64,000 bases of DNA, taken from Anisodus tanguticus (lineage: Eukaryota > Streptophyta > Magnoliopsida > Solanales > Solanaceae). The position numbers and the translations under genes were made by a program. The DNA lies in contig CM067555.1 of assembly GCA_034509755.1 (NCBI GenBank), positions 44,164,255 through 44,228,254 on the forward strand, in the 5' to 3' direction. This document shows, piece by piece, positions 26,931 to 38,427 of this stretch. Numbering within the stretch: position 1 is the first letter of the stretch; each line of letters begins with the position of its first letter. Below the pieces are notes generated by a model. It was not told the DNA's origin, made no database searches, and saw only the letters and a program-made list of their open reading frames with translations.

Positions 26931-28341
26931 TTACAAGATCAAAAGGAAAACTAAACTATCCACAATGTATCCTTCCCTTTCCTTATGAAGGAGCTGTAGC
27001 ACAAAGGGAGGGGGTTCGTTCAAAAAGGTAATGTTGTTGCCGGATATTTTTGCACCAAAACGAGCTAGACTGTCATCGATCATGTTGTACTCTCTGCGTG
27101 AGTGGTTGATAGGCGGATCATGCAGCTGGTTGAGGAGATACATGTAATCATTGATTAAGTGTGAGTTAGTCATCTTTGAGGCACATAATGTGATTTCTTC
27201 TACGACGTTTAAGGGTGGATAGATAGAAGAAACGGGTATTGGCATCACCTTCATCAAGCCAGTTAACACGAGACTTTAATTTCCAAAATTCTTCTTCTAA
27301 GCGTAAAATGTTGTTAAATTGAGTAGTTAAATCATGCTCAAGTTGTTGTAAAAAAACAGCTAGTATGGTAATGTAAAGAAGATTGTAAGCCAACAATTCG
27401 AGCAAGTAAAACTTTTTTGTATGAAAAATATTACCAAAAGAGTTGTGATTCCAAAAAGCAACGTGCATTCCGAAAAAAAGAAATAGTGTCGCACAGAGGG
27501 CTGAATCATTCCATAGTTGGTGAACAATGGAAGGAAATTGAGCATCTGATAGCCAAATTGTTTCAAATCGTAAAATATCATTCTTATGAGGGCAGAAACC
27601 ATTTAAAGACAATAAAGATGGCAGTGATCCAAATGAATACGTGGTAAATGTTGAAAATGAACCTCATGAAATAAATTAAGCCAGTCATAATTTGCAACAA
27701 TTCTATCCAATCGTTCAAGAATCATGGCACCTCTTTTTATTTTATTAGTCCAGGTATAACGACTACCACGAAAGCGTAAGTCAACTAGGTTACAAGAATT
27801 GAGACGGTGAAGCATATTATTAGCCCTATTATTATTAAGAGGTCGACCACCAAATTTCTCATTTGCATGGTTACATAATTAAAATCTCTTCCGACAAGCC
27901 AAGGTCCATTATAATTAGAAGCAACATGCAAAAGATTATCCCATAATATTTTACGAGCTTGAGAGGAATTACTAGCATAGATCGCAGAAAACATAAAACA
28001 TGAGATTGAGGCAATACCTGCACTTCAAAATGAACATCTTGGTTAGTGACATCAGTTTTAGTAATTATGACACTCATATTATCCTATAGGACCACTATAC
28101 CACCAGAGTGCCCCTTTGTAGGAGCTTGGATAAAATTTGTAAAATCAAAATCCGCACATAAGTGAGAATGGTCCGCAAGATGAGTTTCAAGCAAGACAAC
28201 TATAAATGGACGATAATAGTTAAACATGTTTTTAAAATTTCTAGTAAACTCCGGGGAAGTATTACCCCTACAATTCCAGATAACAAAATTCATTAATTTA
28301 TGAGGAGGTACTGCATGTAGAGTTGGTGTGATCATCACCAC
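26931..28341 (-). pseudogene. L1 ORF2 with reverse transcriptase deleted
   Basis: Starts near 28341 with MNFVIWNCRGNTSPEF, the L1 endonuclease opening. ETHLADHSHL, WLVGRDFNYV (about 27895), RYTWTNKIKRGAMILERLDR (27755-27700) and WLDEGDANTRFFYLSTLKRR (27255-27195) follow, which normally lead into the RT. Instead the frame passes within a few codons to REYNMIDDSLARFG (about 27095-27060) and NEPPPFVLQLL, the end of an L1 RNase H domain. The RT with its catalytic FADD and most of RNase H is absent, a deletion of roughly 2 kb or more. Confidence 0.82.
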
Positions 28342-28667
28342 AAACTTCCCTACCTCGGGGTTGGATGTGGGGGTGAAGGTTGATGGTGCAATGAGTCATC
28401 TCTGGGGTGCATTTAGTAGTAGCATTTTTTTGAATTATTCCTTGAGGACGGAGATATGGCAACTGCCCAACCAAATTGGATTTGTTCTTGTTTCCCTCAT
28501 CTGAGCCATCACCTCCGCAATTTCTTGCGGTTTAAGTAGCTCTTGATCTTCTGATACGGGTGGATTGTTGGTCATGGAGCTGGAGGAGGGAGAGTGTTGG
28601 TCTAGAGGTGAAAGAGAATAATCCCTTGACTATTTTCATTAATGTAAAAGGTGTATATACATGATAA

Positions 28668-28927
28668 TTTTGGGGTTGAGTTAGATCCAAGATCCATTTT
28701 TTATATGGTATCAGAGCCAGGCTCATTCCAATTCTTTGCTCACCGATGTTGGGCCCCAAAATTATATTATTCATGCTCTAGTTAACAAGGTATTGGCGTG
28801 CGAGGAATGTTAAGAGTCTCACATCGGATATGGAATGGAAACATGGACTCCTTATATGGAGTTGGACAATCGTCACCCTACAAGCTAGCTTTTGGGGTTG
28901 AGTTAGGCCCAAGATCCATTCTTTACA
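28668..28927 (+). mobile_element. TRIM-like miniature LTR element with 41-bp internal region
   Basis: A partial LTR (ttttggggttgagttag... to 28704) is followed by TGGTATCAGAGC (28706-28717), an initiator-Met primer-binding site. Only 41 bp later a second LTR starts TGTTGGGCCCC (28747) and ends ...CATTCTTTACA (28927, 181 bp). It has the gttaagagtctcacatcgg and gagttaggcccaagatcc blocks typical of this dispersed plant LTR family. The first LTR is mostly missing. Confidence 0.65.
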
Positions 28928-29115
28928 AGAGGGGTCATCGAAGAGGTTGGTGGAGTTTGAGGTGGAGTGTGCATGTGGGTCATGGGATACAGTGGTGGGG
29001 AGGTTGTATACACATTCCAATCTTGGTGAATCCAAGAAATTGGAGAGTGATATGGTGGATAAAGTAGAAGGTCCACAAAGTTGTTGGACTGATGATTGAT
29101 TAGGTAAGCTGTTGG

Positions 29116-29977
29116 TAGAGATGGCAACGGATCGGATTTGGACCGGATCCTACTAGATCTACATTCAGATCCGTTTTTCATATCTGGATCCAATCCATCT
29201 GGTCCATAAAACTCAGATCCAAATTCGGATCAATCGGATCTGGATCCACATGTAAATTTTTTTGCCTTGAATAATATTTCCACCTGTTGAAACTTTTTTG
29301 ACAAAATGAAACCCAATCTGATTGAAAAATTATTGAGTTCATTCAATCAACCTACACAAACATGACACAATTCTTCCAAAATACTGAACGAAGTTTAGCA
29401 TCACAAGAAAATAAAGACGATGAAGCAAAGTAAGTAAATAACAACATCATGAAAAATGCTGCAATTACAAAGGTCTTGAAATTAAAGTCTACAACAATGT
29501 TTTTTAAAATGTCAGCAGCATCTTCTATAACCTTCTGCCAAACTTGATAAACTAGTCTTCGAAGTCACTAGTTTCAACATCATCAACATCCTAAAATAAC
29601 AAAGAGACAATCATATTAAAAAGAGATAACTAAAAAAATTCATCTCAATAAATATTTTATGATTAAATGTATGGACTATTTAAAAAAATAAAGTCCAAAT
29701 ATGAATGTAAAATACATAAATTATGAAAAATTTTAAGAAAATACTTATAAAATTACATTCTAGGTTATGGATATATTTAACAAAAAATGGATCCACACGT
29801 CAGATCTGGACAGGATACGGATCTCAAATACAAGATCGAGATTCAGATCTGATCCGTTAGAAATGGATCCGGGTCCGATCCGGATCCGTCGGGTCCAAAT
29901 TTTGAAGATCCATATCCTACAAAATGGATCTGGATCCACCAAATCCGGACCGAGTCAAGGATCCACTGCCATCTCTA
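29116..29977. mobile_element. Non-autonomous hAT element 3, 862 bp
   Basis: Ends tagagatggca / tgccatctcta, with an 8-bp duplication gctgttgg (29108-29115) / gctgctgg (29978-29985). Both ends are packed with GGATCYGGATCC-type motifs (29120-29250, 29800-29960); the centre is AT-rich. No transposase. Inserted in L1 ORF1 sequence. Confidence 0.9.
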
Positions 29978-29999
29978 GCTGCTGGATTGACCCAGTGAG

Positions 30000-31940
30000 G
30001 AGGGTAAGTGATTGTGTGCAGAACGTGGTTCCAATGAGATGACAGTGCCATGGCCATATAGAACTGGGCATGGAGGTCCATTGCTATGCCAATCCCTTTC
30101 GTTACAATTTGAGCTAGGTCTAGAGGATTCTGAACTCGAATAATCACTTCCTATCCATGTAGAGTCATTTGAAGGAAAGTACATGGTTTTGGAGACTCAA
30201 CTCCAACCATGATTGAGGCATCGTGAGGTTGGTTGGGGATTGGGTCATGAATACTATCGGGACGGAGTTGAGAGGAGTAGTAGTAGTTTGCTTGTTGAGT
30301 GGGTAGAGGTGGTGAAGGAAGAGGGGTCGAGATGGTGGTGTTGTGGTGGCGTGAAGATTGGAAATTGTTCATGCATGAGTGGAGTGGGTTGACGAAGTGG
30401 TAGATATGTTAGTGAAATTATTTATGTCGATGTGTGGTGATTGATGGGCTATATTTGAAGGTTGGACAATGGAGTTGGGTATCGTAGAATGAGAAGTGTG
30501 AGAAGTAATTGTTGGGCCTGATGATCAAGATCCAAACAATAGTGGCGGAGTCCATTACAACCGTGAACGGATTAGTAGTATTAAAAGTAGAGGGGGTAAT
30601 TTTGTCCTTTAGGCGTGTAGGGATATTAGGGTTAGGGGAGTAAAGAGCCGTGGACTTACCAGGGCCCTAATCGAGTGGGCTTGTTGAGTGGAAGTGGCGC
30701 CTGTCTGCTTGGGATTATCGTCATTGTTAGGGAATGTTTGTTTCATAGTGGAATTTTCTCCTCTTCGTTGAAACTTAACGACTTGCCATTTTTTTCTTTG
30801 TTGATATCCAGCTTCCCGGCTTACACCAGACTATTCCTGGAGATAGTAGTCTCGGTCCCTCAGCATTACTACCAGTAAATCGCGGGATGTGCCTGAATGA
30901 CCATGGTTTGAGAACAGAACAACTAATATCGCCTACAAGGTCCTACCCAAGAAGAGAATAAATTGCTCCCACTAGGGTTCGAACTCACGCCGCAGACATC
31001 CAGTTGGATTTTAAGTTCTCCTCATTTGCCATTCAAGGGGTTTTTGGAGGGTGAAGATGGTGGAGATGTAGGGTAGGTTGAGTGGATGTAGATGTGGATG
31101 TGGATGAGTGAGTTTTGTTTGTTTGAGGGCAAAGAGAGTTATGGTGACCTAAACATCCACATAATGTACATAAAGGATATGCTGTCGATGCTTCCCTATA
31201 AAGACATGGGATTTGAGTGGTTGTTGTAGAGGAACTTCGACATAGAGCCTAGCATATCTTCCTCGAGATGTAGTGGAGGTGCAAGTGTCAACCTTTAATA
31301 AATTTTCGATTTTCATGTCCACTCGTTGAAGTATTTCATAGTCATAAAATTCCGTAGGCAATTCCGGTAGACGCACCCAGATAGCCGTGTAGGTGAGTTT
31401 TGCATTTGATGCTATGAATTTTGATTCCCATCTTCTAACCGATAACAAGTGATCCTTGTAAAGCCAAGGTCATTCTTTCCTCTTTTTGAAATTTGATGAG
31501 GGAGAAATCACTGCCTAGGTCAATAAGAGAAATAGCCTCAGATGGTTTCCATAAGGCTTGCAGTTTTGGTTGTAAAACTACGTGATTTACTTTGCGTCCA
31601 TAAACTTTCACAATAACAGAGAATTGCCATTGGGAATATATGCGAGTTTTATCTTCCTGTGATTCGTCAGTCATGTCAATGTGGCATATATCAGTGGAAT
31701 GTGAGAATCATTGAGGAGTTTGCTTAAAAAAGATTTGTTGCCAGTAAGATCAGTGGGTTGGTCAATAGCCATTTGAGAAGCTGGTAACTGTAGTGTTGGG
31801 TGTGGAGGGGAAAGGGGAAGTATTAGGGGATTAGTGTTGTGTTCAATGACCGGGACGATATTAATAAGAGTTTCACATCGAAAATGGAGTAGGAATATGG
31901 ACTCACTTGGACAATCCTTACCCCACAAGCTAGATTTCAT
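30000..31940 (-). pseudogene. L1 ORF1 (DUF4283 plus CCHC knuckle), broken
   Basis: From 31674 the minus strand reads QWQFSVIVKVYGRKVNH and LWKPSEAISLIDLGSDF, a DUF4283-like nucleic-acid-binding block. After a frameshift YTAIWVRLPELPTEFYD, RGRYARLYVEVPLQQPL (31290-31200) and the zinc knuckle LCTLCGCLGHHNSLC (about 31170-31125; C-x2-C-x4-H-x4-C) follow. The Ser/Pro-rich tail runs toward 30000. A start is not certain; 31940 opens in a different frame. Confidence 0.75.
30880..31025 (-). mobile_element. SINE-like tRNA-derived fragment
   Basis: The minus strand reads GCGTGAGTTCGAACCCTAGTG, a B-box-like element, and then a body ending near 30885. No target duplication found. It interrupts L1 ORF1. 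Confidence 0.4.
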
Positions 31941-32160
31941 TTAAATATGCTACATTGATATGAGACTTTTAACATTCCCCGTACGCCCAGACCTTATTAA
32001 CTGGAGCATTAATAACATACGATCAGACCTTATTAACTGGAGAGTGAATAACATAATTTGGGGCCCAATTTCTTCTATATTTTTAGAGAAAGAGAATTAA
32101 TATATGACCTCTTCGAAGCTGCCACCGATGAACAAAGAATTGGAATGAACATATCTCTAA
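31855..32160 (-). mobile_element. TRIM-type LTR fragment in the L1 5' region
   Basis: On the minus strand CATTCCAATTCTTTGTTCATCGG (complement near 32130-32150) and GGGGCCCAAATT-like and gggaatgttaaaagtctcatatc blocks match the family at 28668-28927. It contains a short tandem duplication (cagaccttattaactggag at about 31990 and 32027). Confidence 0.55.
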
Positions 32161-32251
32161 ATCTTTACAGATATGTGTGTTGGTAGTAGACATGGAAAGG
32201 TTTGGGAGAAAGTTTTTTGCGTAGTGAGAAAACTTTTAATGTTAAAAGAAG

Positions 32252-32720
32252 TTAGTTAAGCTAGTCCCATTTAGTTTCGGCAAGTGAAAAGTCCAAATAT
32301 ATTGGAAATAAAGGACTACTAATATATGACCATTGATTTTGGGCTAAGCTTTAGGGTACAAAATGGGCCTCTGGATGGTCTATTAGAGATAATTACGCCC
32401 AAATACACTGCACACATTTAGTTTACCATTTTTAACCCAATTGTCATATTATTACATAATGACTCACTTCCTCTCTCTTAGCTTTGCATCTTTTCCATTC
32501 GGTCCAAAAACTAAGAGCGGATAGAACAAGAGCCCTTTTACATCATATCTAAGGAATTCCTTGATTCGGACCGAAGAAGTAATGTCACTCTATCATTATC
32601 AAACTGACTGCAATATTTTTTTGTTCGTGAAGATACCAGCTGCATTGGAAGCACCAGATGAGAACCTCTTCCCCACGTGTCCCTTTCTTTCCGGGCTTTT
32701 GTTCCAAATGTCTCTATCTC
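32252..32720. other. Intergenic stretch without a recognised gene
   Basis: Pyrimidine-rich 32460-32500. No domain or splice structure could be supported. Confidence 0.5.
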
Positions 32721-32729
32721 CCATTCTCT

Positions 32730-33733
32730 GGATAAAGATCCAGTCCAGTATATTAGTGTCAAGTAATGTTCAATGGTCTTGTTGATCTATGCCACATGTA
32801 CCATAAATTCGTGGTTGAGATCTATTTAAAGTCATATGCTTATCAAAAGAGTTAAAAATGGCCAAAATGAATTAACAGCAATGTTAACCTATATCCCAAG
32901 TTGCTTACTTTTAAAAAAATATACTTTCTTGCCTTTAAATTGGAATTTACAGCAAAATATACCAAACAACTGTTGTATTTGGGAATTTTCATCCTCTTAT
33001 AAAGGATTTTATTGGAACTGTTTTTCTTAATCTGTATGAAAAGGAATTTTATAATAACACATTAAAGTGCAAATACAAGTAATCATTTTTTCTATGTACT
33101 TGGTGTCAAATATTATCAAATTTTTTAACAACGATATCATCCTTAATCAATATAAGTATAATTCATTTAGAGGAAAAATGAATTCATTCATAAAAAAAGT
33201 ACTCAACGCTTTTTTTTAACCGATAAACTCCATGATAAGGGTGTCACTGGTATGATTTGGCTGGTTATTTATGAAATTTATACCATATCAATTATTTAAT
33301 TATTTTATTTTGTATAACTAAAATTAGACTTTATAAAATCGTCTCAATCGTCTCAGTTTCTCTTTCGTATCGGTATACAATTAATTTTTGGATAGTTTTT
33401 AAGCATATTCCCGCCATCTTAATTTTTTTTTCTTGAGAAAATTCATTAAACTGCACTTTGCTTTATTTTACAGTTTTAAAAGGTAAAAATTGGTTTATTT
33501 TGCTGTAAATTCTAATTTAGAAGCAAGATATTATATCTTGTAAAAAAGGTAAGCAATGTGGGTTATATAGGTTAACGTTGCCGTTAGTTTATTTTGGTCA
33601 TTTTTAATTCCTTAGATAAGCATATGACTTTAAATAGATCTCAACCATGAGTTATTTAATGGTACACGTGGCATGTATCTACAAAACCATTGAACATTAC
33701 TTGACACTAATGTACTGGACTGCATCTTTATCC
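32730..33733. mobile_element. MULE-type non-autonomous element with 230-bp TIRs and perfect 9-bp TSD
   Basis: The two ends, ggataaagat... (32730) and ...atctttatcc (33733), continue as inverted repeats for about 230 bp (32730-32960 against 33490-33733): both carry ggttgagatctatttaaagtcatatgctta-type sequence on opposite strands. The 9-bp ccattctct occurs exactly at 32721-32729 and 33734-33742. Long TIRs with a 9-bp duplication are the mark of Mutator-like elements. The centre is AT-rich with no transposase. Confidence 0.93.
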
Positions 33734-33742
33734 CCATTCTCT

Positions 33743-34190
33743 CTATATTTCTTTCTCTATCTCTGCATGTTTTTTTCTCTTACTTTTTTTCTTTCATTCA
33801 TTTTTCTCCTCCTTGTTCCGCTAACAAATCCAAATTCAAGGTCTTTTTAATTCAAATAAAAAATTTATACATTTATACATTATTTATACAATATAGATAC
33901 ATGGTTATATATTGTATATATAATATATAAATATTAAATAATAGTGGATATGAATGTATATACATCTCTTATACATTTTTTATAGTGCTTATACAATGTA
34001 TATTGATGGTGGTTTATTGTATTTATTGGTCTAATTAGTCTAGATTTACAAAGCGTAGAATTTATTAAAGGAAAAATACTCTCAATTTAATTTATTCATT
34101 AATCCAACACATATATAAGTATTTTCTCCTTTTCAATTTAAGTATCTTAATTTAATCAAACACATAATATAAAAAAATAAGAGAGATTTT
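33743..34190. other. AT-rich, low-complexity DNA
   Basis: T/C-rich to 33850, then runs of tatac/atata motifs (33865-33990). No gene. Confidence 0.6.
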
Positions 34191-34196
34191 GAATGT

Positions 34197-34410
34197 TGTG
34201 GCCTAAGGGCGGAGCTAGGTGGGCGGGAGGGGTTCATCCGGACCCCTTAGCCAAAAAATTACCCCGTGACAAATTTGATATATACGTATATAAACTACAT
34301 AATGAACCAACCCCAATATTCATACAATTGAGAAGCGTGACTCAGTTGTCAAGGGGGTTCAAATTACCTCTTAAGGTAGCGTGTTCTATTTCGGTTTGCA
34401 GTTGAATTTC
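34197..34410 (-). repeat. Fragment of the MITE-like repeat seen at 12949-13209
   Basis: Begins aagggcggagctaggtggg...ttcatccggacccctt, the reverse complement of the right end ...aagggtgttcat...gttccgcccct. The far end is not defined. Confidence 0.5.
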
Positions 34411-34488
34411 TCTCTTTTGTAGCTTCAACTTTCTTTACAGCTGCATAGGGTAAAAGCTCCATTAAGGCGGCTTCTTTTTTTTTTTTTT

Positions 34489-34829
34489 TCGCGGAGGTCA
34501 TGGTCTTTAATTTTTCCCCCTCAAATTTAGAATCTTTAATTTTTGCTCTTTTCTAAAAAATACTTTGAAATTCCAGGTTTGAACTGTTGCTCAGTCAAAA
34601 AAAAAATCACAAAATTAAGTTTGAATTCGCAAGGACAAACTCTGCCTTAAGATAGAGTTTGAAACTCAGCCTATAGAGTTTGAAGCTTTGCCTTGCGATT
34701 TTTTTTTTTTTTGCTTGAGAGGGATTCGAACCCGAAACTCAAGAGTTTCAGGCGAAGAACAAAAATTAAAGATACTAAATTTGAGGGATAAAAATTAAAA
34801 ATCACTCCAAAATAAAGACATTTCCGCGA
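34489..34829. mobile_element. MITE-like inverted-repeat element, about 340 bp
   Basis: Left end tcgcggaggtcatggtctttaattttt; right end aaaaatcactccaaaataaagacatttccgcga. Inner segments tcaaatttagaatctttaatttttg and caaaaattaaagatactaaatttga are also inverted. The centre has a tRNA-like GGATTCGAACCC (34728) next to poly-T, perhaps from a SINE. Confidence 0.6.
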
Positions 34830-36111
34830 ATTACCCTTGAGGCCTTCTTTCCCAAAATTGGTATCCACTAAAGTCCACGACTTCCTTCCCAAAATTGTAT
34901 CCTTTAAGGCCCACTTTACTTTCCAAGCATTTGACCCAAGAATTTTAAACGTCATTTTTTTTACCTTTTCAAAATAATTTTATTTTCTAGCTAATTTTTA
35001 ACTAATTTAAACATATATATATATATAAATTGTATCATTGTATATGTATAGAAAATATATCATGCGTATAGAAACTATATGTTGTATAGAATATGTATCA
35101 TTACTATATACGTATAGAAAAAATGTATCACACGTATAGAAACTATATCATTATCGTATAGAATATATCCCTGAAAATATATGTACAAAAAATATATCAT
35201 TGTTATATAATTTATGTATAATAAATATATAATCAACATATATGTATTTTTACTAATACATATATTATACAATTATTATTCATGTTTTGGAAATATTTTT
35301 AAAAGAACACATTCCAATTTCCGGTGACCTTGCTTCACGCCACGACGAACCCAACCCCCTCTCCATCAACCGCCATCCATCTAATCAAAATTTCTTGTTT
35401 ATATTTTGAAGAAATATTTTATTTTGAAATGTGGAAGTAAAGCTACAGCATTGGAAGTCATTGAATCACAATACATGCATAACCTAAATCAATCTACTCT
35501 TGAGAACGAGACGTAGAGTTTGATCCTCAATCTTCAAAGATGTCGTTGTTTTCACCGGACCCCAATCTTCAAAATCCACCAAACGCTGAGGGAAACGATG
35601 AGATGTGAAGTAATACAGACTAACAAAAATTAAAATACTAACTACAAATTTTATAGTACGAACTATACAGATCTGGACAAATTTTCTTATGAACTATGTG
35701 ATTCATCTTCTCCCTAGCTTGATAATAAGATCTAATTGAAAAAAAGAACGCAATTTCTGAAGAAAGAAAAAGAGGAATTTTAGGTAAGAGTTCATAGAAT
35801 TTTCTTACAGATCTGAAGTAATAGAGATTAACGGATTAAAATAGTAATTATATATCTTATATGTATGAACTATGTGAAGAAAAAACAATTTGCCGTGCAA
35901 ATCATCTTCAACGAGCTTCAGAATCTGATCTTAAGTCAGGTATTTTAGTTGAAGTCTTTCGTTTCAACTGACACCATCAGCAGTGGAGGCACAAAAAAAT
36001 GGAAGAGAGAAATTTTAGGTTTTCGCTAAAATTTATCTTTATATTGAGCTTAAGGGTTATTTCTAGTCATTCACTTAAATTTAGATTTTTTCATTTTGCT
36101 GGTGCCTACAT
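34830..36111. other. Intergenic stretch with imperfect AT tandem repeats
   Basis: 35030-35280 consists of imperfect units around gtatagaaactatatcatta. 35300-35980 is ordinary AT-rich sequence without a supportable gene. Confidence 0.6.
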
Positions 36112-36152
36112 CATATCTTTTTCCCTTTTTAAAGTAAGTCCCAAGCATATAC

Positions 36153-36277
36153 TTTTTTTTTTTTTGATAATCCAGGTTTCAAGGCTTTACCCCGACTACT
36201 TCACTCAGTGGTATTACGGACGTCCCGAGAGATGATGGGACCGGTCCTTCAAAGACCCCACCACCGTGGCTATACTA
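36153..36277 (-). mobile_element. Short retroposon-like insertion flanked by a long direct repeat
   Basis: A 40-plus-bp sequence (catatctttttccctttttaaagtaagtcc..., 36112-36152) recurs at 36278-36322. The minus strand between them ends in a poly-A (complement of the T run at 36150-36162). The body (gtggtggggtctttgaaggaccgg...) is GC-richer. The target duplication is unusually long. Confidence 0.6.
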
Positions 36278-36322
36278 TATCCTTTTTCCCTTTTAAAAGT
36301 AAGTCCCAAGCATATACTTTCT

Positions 36323-36850
36323 TATTTTTACATTATAGGTCTCTTATAAAAAATATTTATTTTAATCATAATTTTCATAGTAGCAAATTTTATAATTAAT
36401 GTAGCATATTTAAATGAAATACTATCACTTTTATTCGTATATTTTTTACATTTTCTAAGAAATTAGGAATTACATTAAGATTCTTATTATTTTGTTCCTT
36501 TTTCTCTCTCATTCATAAATTATATCAGTTTCTTTCTCGTTCAAGAACTTTGGTGATCTTCAAAGATAATATATGATCGAAGGGGCACTATTCGGAAGAA
36601 CTATTTTTTTTTTTTTTAAAATAAAGTAAAACACTACAAAGTGAAACAAAAAGAAGCGCAAGAAATTTTAAGAGGAGCTCGATGGAGCAGGACAAAAGTA
36701 GAAAGAAATGTTAAACGAGGGCATAACAAGGCGAGTTAAGATATAGCGGGTTAAGATTAGTCTTGTCTTTTGCCGCTCCACCCCGTGTATCATCCTATAA
36801 TCGTTGCGTGTTACTTCTTCATATTTTGAACCCCCTTGATGAAAATTATG
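36323..36850. other. AT-rich intergenic DNA
   Basis: No gene recognised. A T run (36606-36617) and a purine-rich patch (36620-36740). Confidence 0.55.
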
Positions 36851-36857
36851 TCCCCCC

Positions 36858-37178
36858 CCGAGGCGAATCCATACTTTTAAGAGGATGGGTGCACCATCAG
36901 GGCGGAAGAGCGTTCACCAGAACCCCCTCGACAAAAAATTACACGATTTATATAAGGTTATATTTTTATTTTTATGCACATATATAGATTTTGAATGACT
37001 AGTGTATTAGATATATTTATAAGAACACCTAACCTGTGCTCCATTTCCTCTAGTTTAACAATGTGTTCCTTTAGTTAATATTAGATATATTTATAAGAAT
37101 TATACACATAATATACTGAGTTTATCGGGTGACTATAGGTTCACGTAATCCATTTCTTACACATAAATTCGCCCCTGC
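36858..37178. repeat. MITE-like repeat with ggcgaat/attcgcc ends
   Basis: Left aggcgaatccatac, right cacataaattcgcccct; ends are inverted over about 9 bp. It contains a direct repeat (ttagatatatttataaga at 37008 and 37082). Confidence 0.5.
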
Positions 37179-37499
37179 CTTCTGCACTGTTGTGGCCTTA
37201 AACTAAAAGTGAATATAATGTATCAAAATATACATTGAATCTTATGATCTTAAACAATTCATGTAAAATGTTAGAATTGAAAAATTATCAAATATAAATA
37301 AGATGCTTAAATTGAAACAAAGGTACAATTAGACATTTTTACAACAATAATCCTCTATAAAGACGACATCTCACTATAACGGCAACACCTTTTTAAAAAA
37401 ATCAATGTATTATATTATATTTTCTTTACAATAACAATTGACTATAACAACAATAAAAATATTAGGACAAATGACACCGTTATAAAAAGGTTTGACTAT

Positions 37500-37735
37500 A
37501 GTATTTCCTCTGTCTCAATTTATATAAACGTGTTCGACTGAGCATGTAGTTTACAAGTAATACGAAGAAATACTTTTGAAATTTATGATCTAAAATAAGT
37601 TATAGATTTTTTATAGCTATAAATTATTCCATTATGGTTATAATAAGAAGTTTGAAGTTAAATTATTACTACATATAAAAAAATATCAATTTTTGGAACT
37701 AACTAAAAAAAATAGAATGTCACAAAAATTGGGGG
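37500..37735 (+). repeat. Stowaway-like MITE fragment
   Basis: Begins tatttcctctgtctcaatttatata, the CTCC(T/C)TC-GTCTCAATTTAT start of Stowaway MITEs, and keeps the ttttgaaatttatgatctaaaa body. The right TIR is not seen. Confidence 0.6.
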
Positions 37736-38427
37736 AAGATAATACTAAACTTTTTGGAAATCTTAACTGTATGTCACACAACTCAAAATAAATTTCTCCG
37801 TTAACAGTTGCATTAAAAGCTATCACAGGCGCATTTCGCCGCGTCGCCCTTTCACGGACAATCCGCAATTTGACATAAACATTTGACACGGTGCTTGCAG
37901 AAAACAGTGCCACAATTATTTCGCTCACCTATCACTCAACTACACCCCCCAAGAAAATTGAGACATTGCCTAACATCACTTTCCATACAAACGGAGAAGC
38001 ATTTAACTCCACTTTATTATTTATTTTAAGTGCCAAACACAATTGAATCCAACAGTAAGAATATATACTCCCATTGTTTCTTCTTCACTTTATTTATTCT
38101 CCTCGATACTGGAGGATCAAAATGCAATAGTACCAGTTTATTTAATTACATAAGTACTATGGATAAGATCAAAACCGAGATCTATCTTTTAAATTTGAAA
38201 ATCAGTTTTAAGTTTTAAAAATTGAGTGTAGTGTTATGTCAATGTTTATTTTTCTAAAAGGAACAATTTAGCATTTTCCATTTATTGTATATATTAAAGA
38301 AGGTTGACGTTTCATGGTTAATACTTACCTCCTTTGATCAAGCTTTGAATATTTCATGGTTGATGTCTGTTAGAGTGGTTACAGTCCTGTCTTGATTGTG
38401 GAATGAATTGGTATTCCATTTATATGG
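37736..38427. other. Intergenic stretch before the gypsy element
   Basis: No gene supported. A short GC patch at 37825-37870. Confidence 0.5.

Larger units (their letters stand above)
25961..32233 (-). mobile_element. L1-type LINE with 18-bp TSD and several nested insertions
   Basis: Flanked by ttttaatgctaaaagaag (25943-25960) and ttttaatgttaaaagaag (32234-32251). It ends on the minus strand in a poly-A (complement of the T run at 25961-25970). The minus strand carries an ORF1 with DUF4283-like and CCHC parts (31940-30000) and an ORF2 endonuclease and RNase H end (28341-26930). It is interrupted by hAT-like elements at 26104-26905 and 29116-29977 and by TRIM-type LTR pieces at about 28668-28927 and 31855-32160. 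Confidence 0.87.

Noticed and set aside
28778..29193. Frames with His/Pro/Ser-rich peptides on both strands
   Set aside because: Made of TRIM LTR and hAT subterminal GGATCC repeats.
34723..34747. Possible tRNA gene (ggattcgaaccc)
   Set aside because: Only a B-box-like motif; no A box, acceptor stem or cloverleaf. More likely a SINE or MITE core.
35030..35280. Satellite array
   Set aside because: Units are short, imperfect and few; better called low-complexity AT repeats.
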